From positions 372,001-436,000 of the forward strand of contig NZ_MASN01000035.1 in assembly GCF_001861355.1 (NCBI RefSeq): a stretch of DNA of 64,000 bases, in the 5' to 3' direction. Positions 1-7,724 of this stretch are shown here, piece by piece (within the stretch, counting starts at the first letter, position 1; every line of letters begins with the position of its first letter). This stretch comes from Natrialba sp. SSL1. Lineage in GTDB: Archaea > Halobacteriota > Halobacteria > Halobacteriales > Natrialbaceae. The notes beneath the pieces were generated by a model. The model saw nothing but the letters and a program-made list of their open reading frames with translations, made no database searches and was not told the DNA's origin. A program made the translations under genes and the position numbers.

Positions 1-490
1 CCGGTACCGGTGCCGGTGCTGCCGACGCATCCGCATCTCCACCCAGCCACGTCTCGATCGCCCCATCGTGATTCCCCTTGACCACCGTCACGTCCAGTGA
101 CTGCAGTGGCTCGGATTCGAAGAGGTACTCGAGCTCACCGCGTTCTGCACCGCCGGGGTCGCCGATGGAGTGCATGAGGTCGCCGAGAACGACGAGGTGG
201 TCGGGGCTGGTGCGTTCGATGAGGGAGAAGAGGCGCTCGCGACGCTCGGCGGCGTTGCTTGGGACGTCGACGCCGCGTTCGTAGCGGAGACCGGCCTCGT
301 AGCCGGCGTGGTAGTCCGCGATGAAGAGGGCGCGTTCGGGTGTCTGCGGCGGCTCTGACTGGTCCCCGTATCCGCGGTCGAGCGTCGCAATCGCGGCGGG
401 TTCGCCGGGCACTGGTTCGACGTGTGGGCCGGTGGAGGTGCCGGAACCAGAATCGGAACCGGGACCGGGACCGGAGCGGGGAGCAGGCAT
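1..490 (-). CDS. Calcineurin-like metallophosphoesterase of the RPA operon (partial, 3' end outside window)
   Basis: Reading the minus strand from the ATG at 490 gives about 163 residues that run off the left edge. After a Gly/Ser/Pro-rich tail of about 35 residues, the phosphoesterase metal-site motifs appear in order: a DYHAGYE block (D-x-H), GDLMHS (GD-motif) and GNHD. This is the family found third in haloarchaeal rpa operons (RPA, COG3390 RPA-associated protein, phosphoesterase, 'rpe'). It starts 9 bp after the stop of the RPA-associated gene, which supports cotranscription. Its substrate is not known; a DNA-repair nuclease or phosphatase role is inferred from context only. The frame is open in both visible directions, with no sign of damage. 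Confidence 0.8.
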   Translation of the reverse strand, partial: MPAPRSGPGPGSDSGSGTSTGPHVEPVPGEPAAIATLDRGYGDQSEPPQTPERALFIADYHAGYEAGLRYERGVDVPSNAAERRERLFSLIERTSPDHLVVLGDLMHSIGDPGGAERGELEYLFESEPLQSLDVTVVKGNHDGAIETWLGGDADASAAPAPVP

Positions 491-499
491 CGGAGTCGG

Positions 500-2296
500 T
501 TAGATCGCTTTCAGTGTCTCGTCGTCCGGTTCGTAGCACTGGCCGCCCATGAGTGCGTCCTGAATGGCGTCTTCGACGTCTTCCGCAGACGCCCCGGTGT
601 CGGCGGCGACGGTGTCGACGAGTTCAGTGCGGTCAGCGCCGGAACCGTCGTCGAGCTCCTGCATGGTGTCGACGACGTACTCCTGCAGGTCGACGTCTTC
701 GGCAGGGTCGTCCGCCTGTTCGTCGGCCGCGTCGTCGCTGTCCGATTCAGTCTGGTCGGCGTCGGACTCGGCGTCCGCTGTTTCGTCAGGCTCGACAGTC
801 TCGTCTGTCTCGTCATTCGCATCGGGATCTGCTGCGTCTTCGCCAGTATCCGCGGCCTCCTCGTCTGCGCCTGCGTCATCGCCAACCGTCGACGCTGGCG
901 GCTCGCCGAGTTCGTCGTCTGCATCGGTCGATGCCTCGCCAGTTGGCGACTCATCCGACGCTGGTTCCGACTCGTCGCTCGCGTCGTCCGCATCTGACTC
1001 CGACGGCACGTCGATATCTGCCTCGCCAGGGTCGTCGACCTCGGCACCCGTCGTGAACTCGGTGCCGAACTCGTCTTCGATCTGCTCGCGTTCCTCCTCG
1101 TCCATCTCGTACATGCCGGAGTCGCCGCCATCGAAGTCGCCGAGGGCGTCGTCCGAGTCAGCCGCAGCTTCGGTCTCCACCTCGGGCTCTGGCTCGGACT
1201 CAGACCCGGATTCAGGTTCCGATTCAGATTCGGAACCGTCGTCGAGCTCGGATTCCGTCTCGGCTACTGGTTCGGATTCGGTCTCGGCCTCGACCGCAGT
1301 TCCAGACTCGTCCTCGGCGTCGGCAGGACTCGTACTCGAGTCACCCTCGGACTCGTCGAACTCGACGGCAGCGGTCTCCGGCTCGCTCGTCGTCGCGGTG
1401 CCTGCAGCGGCTGCGGTTTCGTCGCCCGCGTCGGCCGTTGCTGCGATCGGTTCTGGTTCGGCGTCCTGCTCGCCAGCCTCGTCCGGTGCTCCCGTCTCGG
1501 CTGCAGCCGTGGGTGCGTGAGCCTCGAGGTCGAGGTCCTGATCGCCGACAGCCGCGAACGAGGCGAGCGCGTCGAACGTCGTGTCGTCACTGCCCATCTC
1601 GCCGGGCCGGGCTGCAAAGCCGCTGACCTCGTCGCGCTCGTCTGCGACGACCTCGACCGCTTCAGTAGCACAGTCGCGAAGCGCCGCGAGGTAGCCCGGC
1701 GTCGTGCCGTAGTGGTCCTGTGCGAGCGGGATGCCGGCTGCGAGCCCGGACTCGACGCCGGCCTCCTGAAGTGCGTCCGTCAGCGCGTCGCCGTGGGCAT
1801 CGACCGTCGCAGCCTCGGCGTAGGTACCGATCCGGTCGAGCGTCTGCTCAGCTGTACTGACGACCCATCGGTCGCGGGTCGCGGCGTCGACTTCGGCGAT
1901 GCTCTCCGGTCGGATAGAGGTGTAGACACGGTCGCCGTCCTCGGGTTCGAACGTTCGGGCCTTGCCCGAGACCGCGATGAACGCGGGTGGGGCGAGCTGT
2001 TCGAGAACTGCCAGCGCTTCGGGCTGGTACTGGCCGGCGTAGACGACGAACGCGCCGGTCGGGTCGACGATTCGGGCGCGAAGCATCTCGTCGTTGACCG
2101 AGGTAATCTCGGTGAGCGTCCCGACGGCGAACATGCGGTTGAGCCGTGCGCCGGTGGGAGACACGACGTAGTTCGGTGCGCGCTCTTCGTCGCTTTCAGC
2201 GTAGGAGAACTCGGCATCGTCGTACTCCGCCGCGAAGAGCCGGTAGGCAATCTCTCGCCCCGGAATCTCGTCATCATCGGACCCGTTCGCGCTCAT
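500..2296 (-). CDS. RPA-associated protein (COG3390/RPAP family)
   Basis: This 598-residue protein has three parts. Residues about 1-230 form a folded, OB-like region beginning with IPGREIAYRLFAAEY. Residues about 235-520 are an extreme Asp/Glu/Ser/Ala-rich linker. A C-terminal block of about 70 residues looks like a small winged helix (EYVVDTMQELDDG, then AEDVEDAIQDALMGG). The N-terminal part matches the haloarchaeal RPA-associated proteins that bind RPA in single-stranded DNA metabolism. Its ATG overlaps the RPA stop by 4 bp (ATGA), so translation is probably coupled. The DNA for the linker contains runs of near-repeated GAx/TCx codons, making its length likely to vary between strains. Confidence 0.85.
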   Translation of the reverse strand: MSANGSDDDEIPGREIAYRLFAAEYDDAEFSYAESDEERAPNYVVSPTGARLNRMFAVGTLTEITSVNDEMLRARIVDPTGAFVVYAGQYQPEALAVLEQLAPPAFIAVSGKARTFEPEDGDRVYTSIRPESIAEVDAATRDRWVVSTAEQTLDRIGTYAEAATVDAHGDALTDALQEAGVESGLAAGIPLAQDHYGTTPGYLAALRDCATEAVEVVADERDEVSGFAARPGEMGSDDTTFDALASFAAVGDQDLDLEAHAPTAAAETGAPDEAGEQDAEPEPIAATADAGDETAAAAGTATTSEPETAAVEFDESEGDSSTSPADAEDESGTAVEAETESEPVAETESELDDGSESESEPESGSESEPEPEVETEAAADSDDALGDFDGGDSGMYEMDEEEREQIEDEFGTEFTTGAEVDDPGEADIDVPSESDADDASDESEPASDESPTGEASTDADDELGEPPASTVGDDAGADEEAADTGEDAADPDANDETDETVEPDETADAESDADQTESDSDDAADEQADDPAEDVDLQEYVVDTMQELDDGSGADRTELVDTVAADTGASAEDVEDAIQDALMGGQCYEPDDETLKAI

Positions 2297-3609
2297 GCGT
2301 CCACCTCCTCGTCTGCGGCGACACCATCGTCTGTCCCGCTCTCGATAGCCGAGAGGAACGTGCTGGCGCGCACCTGCGGATCGTCGTCACTCTCGCCGAA
2401 CTGCTCTGCGTCCAGATTCGCACCGTACTCGTCGACCGAGAGGTGGCCGCGGACGGTGTACTCGTGGCCGACGATGTTGTCACGAATCGTGTCGGCGACG
2501 ACCGACTGGTCCATCGCCTCGCGGGCCTGCTCAAGTGCATCATCTAGCGTCCCGCCGTAGACGTCCTCGGTAATTTCTTCGTCAAGGACGACCGTTACGG
2601 AGCCCGTCCCGTCGTCGAGGATCGCCTTCACGCGAAGGTCGTCGATGCCGTCGACGTCGCCGTGAGTCCGACATTGGCCCTTCTGGATAACGCGGTAGCA
2701 CTCCGGACAGCGCTGAATCAGCCCGGAGCCGTCGCGCACTTCGATCACGTTGCCAGCGACCTCGACATCGTAGATGCCGCCCGTGTGGACAGCCTCGCCG
2801 ACATCCATCGAGGTGGTGTCAGCGCCGACGTCGATTTCGCGGTCGATCGCGCTCACGATTGAGAACTCCGAGACGTTGACCTCGGGAACCCCACGGAACT
2901 CCTGGACGTAGGCGTTCTCGATTCGGACTGGACCTCCCTCCTCGATTTCGGGGGCGGGGTCCCAGTTCGTGAACGGCAGTCGACCGCTCTCGTCGCCGAA
3001 AACACCGCTCAGGATTTCCGTCTCGCCGTCGCGGCCGTCGATCGTTCGGCGTTCGCACTCGACCACGGCGACCTCGACGGAGACGGCGCGGTCGCCGGTC
3101 TGCAGGTCGGCAAGGGTTGCGTTACCGCCGATCGTCGCGTCGATCTCGATCGGATCGTCGACGAACGAGAGCGAGGTGCTCTCGCCGAGGTTGAGTTCGG
3201 GTTCGCCGTCCCACTCGCGGACGCCGGCGTTTCCGGCGGTGATCGTGTCGCCCGCCGAGAGGCTGAAGTCCTCCCAGGCGGTGTAATCGATCGTGCCGGT
3301 TTCGTCGGCGAGTTCGCCCTCCACGATGACGTGGTCGGAGCCCTGGTAGCGAATCGAGCGCTTGCCAGCGGTCAGCACCATGCCAGTGACCGTGACGTTG
3401 CCATCGTCGGGTGTGATCTCGCCGATGTTCTTACTCGAGGGCGCGCCGCCCCCACCACTCGAGCCATCGCCATACTTGCGGCGAAGGCTCTGGGTGGCTT
3501 CGTCGATCGGAACGCTGTACTCCACGAGGTTCTGCAGGTCGGATTTGACCTCCTCTTTGTCAACACCGAGGTCGGAGGCGAGATCCTCGGCATGATCGTC
3601 GAGTTCCAT
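2293..3609 (-). CDS. rpa1: Replication protein A, RPA1-type single-stranded DNA-binding protein with zinc finger
   Basis: The 438-residue protein has a short helical N-terminus, at least three OB-fold repeats (about residues 70-150, 160-255 and 265-400), and a zinc finger in the last one (CPEC, then GQCRTHG). It coats single-stranded DNA in replication and repair. The ATG at 3609 was chosen over an upstream in-frame ATG at 3675 because the family begins at MELDDHAEDL, and an AT-rich element (CTTTTGAAG on the minus strand, near 3635) lies about 26 bp upstream, as expected for a leaderless transcript. The three-OB length and the phosphoesterase in the operon fit the Haloferax rpa1 rather than rpa3 arrangement; the numeral is an inference. 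Confidence 0.85.
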   Translation of the reverse strand: MELDDHAEDLASDLGVDKEEVKSDLQNLVEYSVPIDEATQSLRRKYGDGSSGGGGAPSSKNIGEITPDDGNVTVTGMVLTAGKRSIRYQGSDHVIVEGELADETGTIDYTAWEDFSLSAGDTITAGNAGVREWDGEPELNLGESTSLSFVDDPIEIDATIGGNATLADLQTGDRAVSVEVAVVECERRTIDGRDGETEILSGVFGDESGRLPFTNWDPAPEIEEGGPVRIENAYVQEFRGVPEVNVSEFSIVSAIDREIDVGADTTSMDVGEAVHTGGIYDVEVAGNVIEVRDGSGLIQRCPECYRVIQKGQCRTHGDVDGIDDLRVKAILDDGTGSVTVVLDEEITEDVYGGTLDDALEQAREAMDQSVVADTIRDNIVGHEYTVRGHLSVDEYGANLDAEQFGESDDDPQVRASTFLSAIESGTDDGVAADEEVDA

Positions 3610-3672
3610 CACTTGTCTTTCGTGTGGGGGCTTCAAAAGCGTTCCCGCAGCGGGGTGAAAGTGGTGTAGTGG

Positions 3673-3688
3673 CACCCGAGAGCGGGTG
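3673..3688 (-). terminator. Small hairpin between ald-like gene and rpa
   Basis: A perfect 6-bp stem (CACCCG/CGGGTG) with a 4-nt loop lies 78 bp after the stop of the ornithine cyclodeaminase-family gene and 64 bp before the RPA start. It could end the upstream transcript, but there is no clear T-run, so this is only a candidate. Confidence 0.25.
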
Positions 3689-3765
3689 TCGAAGTGGGGC
3701 AGTAGCTGCTGAGGAAACGTCTAGTGGTACTGAGAGACAGGGTAGTGTCGACGGGCCGAGGAACG

Positions 3766-4755
3766 TTACTGGTCGACGATCTGGGTAACTGTCCCGACAT
3801 CGTCCGCGACTGCGGCCTCGTAGACGACGGAGCCGACTGCGGTGTCCTGAATCGCAAGACCGGTGGAGTCGAAGATGGTGACCGCTTCAGCGTCCGGGCG
3901 ACCCTGCTCGCTGTCGACGAGGTCGCCGAGGAGGCCGTAGACGTCGTCGCGCTCGAAGTCGCCTGCAGCGGTTGGGACGTTGATCTCGCCGGAGTGAGAG
4001 CACTGCTCCCAGTCGTCGATGACGACGTCGGCCGAGAGAAGCAGGTCAGTTGCCAGCTCCTGCTTGCCCTCGGCGTCAGCGCCCATCGCGTTGATGTGCG
4101 TTCCTGGCTCGACCCACTCCTCGCGGAGGATCGGCTCGCGGGATGGGGTCGTCGTCGAGATAACGTCACAGCCGGCGACCTCCTCGGGGGAGCCGCCGCG
4201 AACGGTGAGGTCTCGGTCGGATTCCGCCTCGATGAACCGTTCGATGGCCTCGTCGTCGAGGTCGGCGACGACGACCTCCGAGAGGTCTCGTACGGCCGCA
4301 ATCGCCGCAAGCTGGGTGTGAGACTGCTGACCGGCACCGAGCAGGCCGAGCGTCTCCGCGTCCTCGCGAGCGAGGTGATCCGTCGCGACGCCGGCTGCGG
4401 CACCGGTGCGGATGCGGGTAAGGTTCGTGCCGTCGATGACGGCGAGCGGGTAGCCGGAGGCCGGGTCGCTGTAGACGACGAGTCCCATGACGGTCGGGAG
4501 TCCGAAGCGCTCGGGGTTGTCCGGGTGGACGTTGACCCACTTTACGCCGGCACCCTCGCCGACGGCGGCCGGCATAGAACGGAAGTCGCCGTTCTCTTCG
4601 GGGATGTCGATGTAGGACTTCGCCGGCATCTGTGCGTCGTCCGTCGCGTGGGCCTGAAACGCCGCTTCGACGGCGTCGATCGCTTCCTCGTGATTGACGA
4701 GTTCGGTGACTGCGTCGCTGTCGATAATTCGGGTTCCCGTGGGTGCGTCTGCCAT
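3766..4755 (-). CDS. Alanine dehydrogenase / ornithine cyclodeaminase-family NAD-dependent enzyme
   Basis: This 329-residue protein matches the mu-crystallin/ornithine cyclodeaminase fold. It has PAKSYI and DFRSMPA near the N-terminus, GVKWVNVHP (substrate-site Lys), the DGTNLTRIRTGAAAG core, and the NAD-binding LGLLGAGQQS motif near residue 135. Archaeal members include NAD-dependent alanine dehydrogenase, the most likely role; ornithine cyclodeaminase or another imino-acid reductase cannot be excluded. The start at 4755 (MADAPTG) replaces a longer ORF from 4827, because CTAAG near 4782 sits at TATA distance for a leaderless mRNA. It is divergent from an Lrp/AsnC regulator, a classic arrangement for amino-acid-responsive control. 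Confidence 0.8.
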   Translation of the reverse strand: MADAPTGTRIIDSDAVTELVNHEEAIDAVEAAFQAHATDDAQMPAKSYIDIPEENGDFRSMPAAVGEGAGVKWVNVHPDNPERFGLPTVMGLVVYSDPASGYPLAVIDGTNLTRIRTGAAAGVATDHLAREDAETLGLLGAGQQSHTQLAAIAAVRDLSEVVVADLDDEAIERFIEAESDRDLTVRGGSPEEVAGCDVISTTTPSREPILREEWVEPGTHINAMGADAEGKQELATDLLLSADVVIDDWEQCSHSGEINVPTAAGDFERDDVYGLLGDLVDSEQGRPDAEAVTIFDSTGLAIQDTAVGSVVYEAAVADDVGTVTQIVDQ

Positions 4756-4961
4756 GGAGTACCGAAGACACGGCCACCACTTAGTCTTTCTTTCTACGAT
4801 ATCTGAGATAGTTGGACATAGATTCAACTCTACGCCCTTCTATCGATCCGTCATTGAAGGATACTGCAAGAACAACAGACCGCGTAAATCCTCCGAGCGT
4901 CCGCGAGCCCCGCCAGATGTATGGAATGCAGACAGCTTGCAGAAATGGCTGCCAGCAGCCA

Positions 4962-4979
4962 GTTAGAGAATACTCTAAC
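4962..4979. promoter_or_regulatory. Perfect palindrome in the ald-lrp divergent promoter region
   Basis: GTTAGAG-AATA-CTCTAAC is an exact 7-bp inverted repeat in the 265-bp gap between the divergent alanine dehydrogenase-like gene and the Lrp/AsnC gene. It lies 41-59 bp upstream of the regulator's ATG, just ahead of where its TATA/BRE should be. Palindromic AT-rich sites are typical Lrp-family operators, so autoregulation or activation is a reasonable inference. Confidence 0.5.
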
Positions 4980-5020
4980 ACAACCGGAGTGCTTGTGGGG
5001 CTGGACGGCGAGGACCGCGT

Positions 5021-5521
5021 ATGGACGTCGACAAGAAGGATCTCCGTATTCTGAAGGCCATCGCGGACGAGGAAACGCGCAGCCCCGAGCGCATCGCCGA
5101 GCTGACGGATGTTCCGCTCTCGACGGTACACTACCGAATCGACTCCCTCCAGGAGCGGGGCATCATCCGAAACGACCACTACGACATCGACATGGCCGCA
5201 CTGGGCTTTCCGATCACCTTCATCGTCGAGGTCATCGCCGAACACGGTGAGGGCTATCGCGAAGACGTGGGCGACCGCCTCCTCGAGATCGACGGCGTGA
5301 CGCAGGTCTACTTCGCAGCCGGGGATACGGACTTCATCGCCATCTCCCAGCTCTCGGATCGGTCGATGGTCGAGTCGCTGGTGAGCGAGTTCGAGTCGAT
5401 GGATGGCGTTGTGCGCACGAAATCGACGTTTACGATCAGCACGCTCCGGGACGGCCACGAACCGCTGCAGCAGTACTCGATGGAAACGCTGGTAGACGAG
5501 CTACTCGATCAGGAGCGGTAG
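5021..5521 (+). CDS. Lrp/AsnC-family transcriptional regulator
   Basis: The 166-residue protein starts MDVDKKDLRILKAI and contains a DNA-binding helix-turn-helix at about residues 18-50 (SPERIAELTDVPLSTVHYRI), followed by the alpha/beta RAM-type ligand-binding domain (GDTDFIAI, then a C-terminal strand with STLRDG). Lrp-family proteins sense amino acids and form octamers. The divergent dehydrogenase and the palindrome between the two genes suggest it controls that gene and itself. The ATG at 5021 gives the standard family N-terminus. It is longer than some haloarchaeal Lrp proteins by a 15-residue C-terminal helix (METLVDELLDQ). Confidence 0.85.
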   Translation: MDVDKKDLRILKAIADEETRSPERIAELTDVPLSTVHYRIDSLQERGIIRNDHYDIDMAALGFPITFIVEVIAEHGEGYREDVGDRLLEIDGVTQVYFAAGDTDFIAISQLSDRSMVESLVSEFESMDGVVRTKSTFTISTLRDGHEPLQQYSMETLVDELLDQER

Positions 5522-5609
5522 GCTGTTTCCACTCACTGAATCGCTCCAAGCTGAAATACTGTTTTGAGTGGTGCCAACGTTCATGTATACTACTGTGTAA
5601 AAAACCCCT

Positions 5610-6191
5610 ATGAAGCGTCGCCATATTCTCACTACAATCGGTGCGTCTCTGCCGTTCGCGACAGTCGGCTGTCTACAGGGTGGCTCTTCCAACAATGAAG
5701 GCTCAGCCACGGCTGGAAGCGATGTCGGCTATGATACCCACCAGCTGGGGGCAGTGCTCGCTACGCATTCCCCCGCTCTTCGCTTCGATACCGAGTCCTC
5801 GGTTGGGGCAGTAGAACTGTACGAGTCATCGAAGGAGGCATATCGTAGCGTACCACTGGATCTGGGTCCGATCGCTGATCGCCGTTCGACGAACGAAGCG
5901 TTCATCGACGCGACTGACTTCGAGTCCGAACTCCTGATCTACGTCGTGACGGAATGGCCACTGACCAACCAGTCTGAAATCGAGGTGGAGAATCTAACGC
6001 TGTCTGCAGATACGCTCGCTGGGACGGTGAGAGCAATCGGGGACAACGCAGAAGAAGGCGACCAGGCACCGATGTTTCCGGCAGGACTCGTTCGAGTCTC
6101 TGTCGACGACGCTCACCTGACTGCGGTCGAGATAACTGTCGTCGATGGACGAGACAACGAGGAAGTGTTCGAAGAAGCGTACAACGACTGA
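5610..6191 (+). CDS. Tat-type lipoprotein, function unknown
   Basis: The 193-residue protein begins MKRRHILTTIGASLPFATVGC: twin arginines, a hydrophobic stretch and a lipobox Cys at residue 21, marking a haloarchaeal Tat-exported lipoprotein. A Gly/Ser/Asn linker follows, then a soluble beta-rich domain with no motif I recognise (ELLIYVVTEWPLTNQ, VEITVVDGRDNEE). A TATA-like TGTATAC lies about 23 bp upstream of the ATG, so the gene probably has its own leaderless transcript. Codon use is less GC-biased than in neighbouring enzymes, which is common for such lipoproteins. A second lipoprotein with a near-identical signal peptide occurs at 50.4 kb, but the mature domains do not look alike. Confidence 0.75.
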   Translation: MKRRHILTTIGASLPFATVGCLQGGSSNNEGSATAGSDVGYDTHQLGAVLATHSPALRFDTESSVGAVELYESSKEAYRSVPLDLGPIADRRSTNEAFIDATDFESELLIYVVTEWPLTNQSEIEVENLTLSADTLAGTVRAIGDNAEEGDQAPMFPAGLVRVSVDDAHLTAVEITVVDGRDNEEVFEEAYND

Positions 6192-6247
6192 GCTCCCTGT
6201 CGGCCGAAACACACCATCTTCTTGGGGATCCCCGCCACAGCGGACGT

Positions 6248-6910
6248 ATGCACGTCGTCGTCAACGCCGCCATGAGCGCGGACGGGAAACTCTCCTCGCG
6301 CCGGCGCGAACAGATCGCCATCAGCGGTGACGCAGACTTCGAGCGCGTCGACCGACTCCGCGCCGACAGCGACGCCGTCGTCGTCGGCGTCGGCACCGTT
6401 CTCGCGGACGACCCCCACCTCACCGTCAAGGACGAGAATCTTCGTGACGAGCGCCGAACCAACGGCGAGCCAGCGAACCCCGCTCGCGTCGTCGTGGACT
6501 CGAGTGCACGCACGCCAGCGGATGCCGAAGTCCTCGACGCCGCCGCGACGACCTACGTCTGCGTGAGTGACGCAGCGCCCGTCGAGCAGCGAGCGGCGCT
6601 CGCCGAGCACGCCGACCTCATCACTGCGGGCGACGAGCGGGTCGACCTCCTGCGGGCGTTCGCCGCGCTGCAGGAACAGGGCATAGAACGGGTGATGGTC
6701 GAGGGCGGCGGCGAGCTCATCTTCTCGCTGTTCGAGGCGGGCCTGGTCGACGACCTTTCGGTGTTCGTTGGCCCCAAAGTGATCGGCGGGCGTGACGCGC
6801 CGACGCTGGCCGACGGCGACGGCTTCGTCGAGCACTTTCCCGAACTCGAGTTGGCCGAGGTCGAGCGCCTCGACGGCGGTGTGTTGCTGACGTGGCATGT
6901 AGTGGAGTAG
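6248..6910 (+). CDS. 2,5-diamino-6-ribosylaminopyrimidinone 5'-phosphate reductase (RibD C-terminal family)
   Basis: The 220-residue protein is a stand-alone RibD_C/dihydrofolate-reductase-like domain: MHVVVNAAMSADGKLSS at the N-terminus, SGDADFERVDRLRADSDAVVVG, the VGTVLADDPHLTV motif, and the NADPH-side VEGGGELIFSLFEAGLVDDL near the C-terminus. Archaea use this enzyme (ArfC/RIB7-like) to reduce the ribosyl side chain during riboflavin and F420 precursor synthesis. The size fits the archaeal family. It precedes msrA with 65 bp between them and may share a transcript. No other riboflavin genes are visible nearby. Confidence 0.85.
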   Translation: MHVVVNAAMSADGKLSSRRREQIAISGDADFERVDRLRADSDAVVVGVGTVLADDPHLTVKDENLRDERRTNGEPANPARVVVDSSARTPADAEVLDAAATTYVCVSDAAPVEQRAALAEHADLITAGDERVDLLRAFAALQEQGIERVMVEGGGELIFSLFEAGLVDDLSVFVGPKVIGGRDAPTLADGDGFVEHFPELELAEVERLDGGVLLTWHVVE

Positions 6911-6975
6911 GGAGCTGCTCGCATCGCAGTCCCCGTCCCGTCACACCTTTCCTCACGCATCACGTACCCCAGCGC

Positions 6976-7509
6976 ATGGAACGAGCTACGTTCGGCGGCG
7001 GTTGCTTCTGGTGTGTCGAAGCCGCGTTCAAGGCCCTCGACGGCATCGAGTCCGTCACCTCCGGCTACGCCGGCGGCCACACCGAGAACCCCACCTACGA
7101 GGCAGTCTGCTCCGGCGAAACTGGTCACGCAGAAGTCGTCCAACTCGAGTACGACCCGGACCAGATCGCCTACGAGGACCTGCTCGAAGTTTTCTTTACG
7201 ATTCACAACCCGACGACGAAGGACCGGGAGGGGCCGGATATCGGCTCGCAGTACCGCTCTGCGATCTACGCTCACGACGAGGACCAACTCGAGACGGCCG
7301 AGGCGTTTGCGGCGGCACTCGAGGACGAAGGGCTGTACGAGGGGATCGTCACCGAAATCGAGCCGCTCGAGACGTTCTACGAGGCCGAGGAGTACCATCA
7401 GGATTACTTCGAGAAGAACCCGAACGACGCGTATTGTTCGATGCACGCGGCACCGAAGGTCGAGAAAGTGCGCGAGCAGTTCGGGGCGGATGCGACGGCG
7501 ACGCAGTAG
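6976..7509 (+). CDS. msrA: Peptide-methionine (S)-S-oxide reductase MsrA
   Basis: The 177-residue protein starts MERATFGGGCFWCVEAAF, containing the MsrA signature GCFWC with the catalytic Cys at about residue 11. It continues with the conserved GYAGGH, GDIGSQYRSAIY-like (here PDIGSQYRSAIY) and EEYHQDYF blocks. It repairs oxidised methionine in proteins using a thiol donor. The ATG at 6976 was preferred to the longer ORF from 6892, because the upstream codons overlap the previous gene and do not resemble the family. A 9-bp-stem hairpin 26 bp after the stop may terminate transcription. Confidence 0.92.
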   Translation: MERATFGGGCFWCVEAAFKALDGIESVTSGYAGGHTENPTYEAVCSGETGHAEVVQLEYDPDQIAYEDLLEVFFTIHNPTTKDREGPDIGSQYRSAIYAHDEDQLETAEAFAAALEDEGLYEGIVTEIEPLETFYEAEEYHQDYFEKNPNDAYCSMHAAPKVEKVREQFGADATATQ

Positions 7510-7534
7510 CGAACACGGAGCGCGGGGCTGGTGT

Positions 7535-7559
7535 TGTGAGAGCGGCGATAGCTCTCACA
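7535..7559 (+). terminator. Hairpin downstream of msrA
   Basis: A perfect 9-bp stem (TGTGAGAGC/GCTCTCACA) with a 7-nt loop starts 26 bp after the msrA stop. It lacks a T-run, so it may stabilise the 3' end rather than act as a classical terminator. Confidence 0.4.
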
Positions 7560-7650
7560 GCTTCGACAGCTTCGACGGTTTCGACGGCGTTAGCAATTTA
7601 GACAGCCCGTACGGCACCGACCGATTCGTACACTGTCACAGCCACGGAAC

Positions 7651-7681
7651 AGCACGGCGCAACACGGCGCAACACGGCGCA
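7651..7681. repeat. Three-copy 10-bp tandem repeat upstream of the glpA-like gene
   Basis: The unit CACGGCGCAA occurs three times head to tail (last copy ending in G) in the 215-bp gap between msrA and the GlpA-like gene, 44-74 bp before the start codon. A separate 9-bp near repeat (CTTCGACAG and variants) lies at 7561-7586. A 10-bp period places every copy on the same helix face, so a regulator-binding role is possible; slippage is the alternative. Confidence 0.5.
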
Positions 7682-7724
7682 GTACACCACCTCTGAAACC
7701 TGCAGAGACACTCTGGTATACGCA

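Noticed and set aside
500-1600. Long Ser-rich and Arg-rich ORFs opposite the RPA-associated gene
   Set aside because: They are reflections of the Asp/Glu/Ser codon repeats of the true minus-strand gene.
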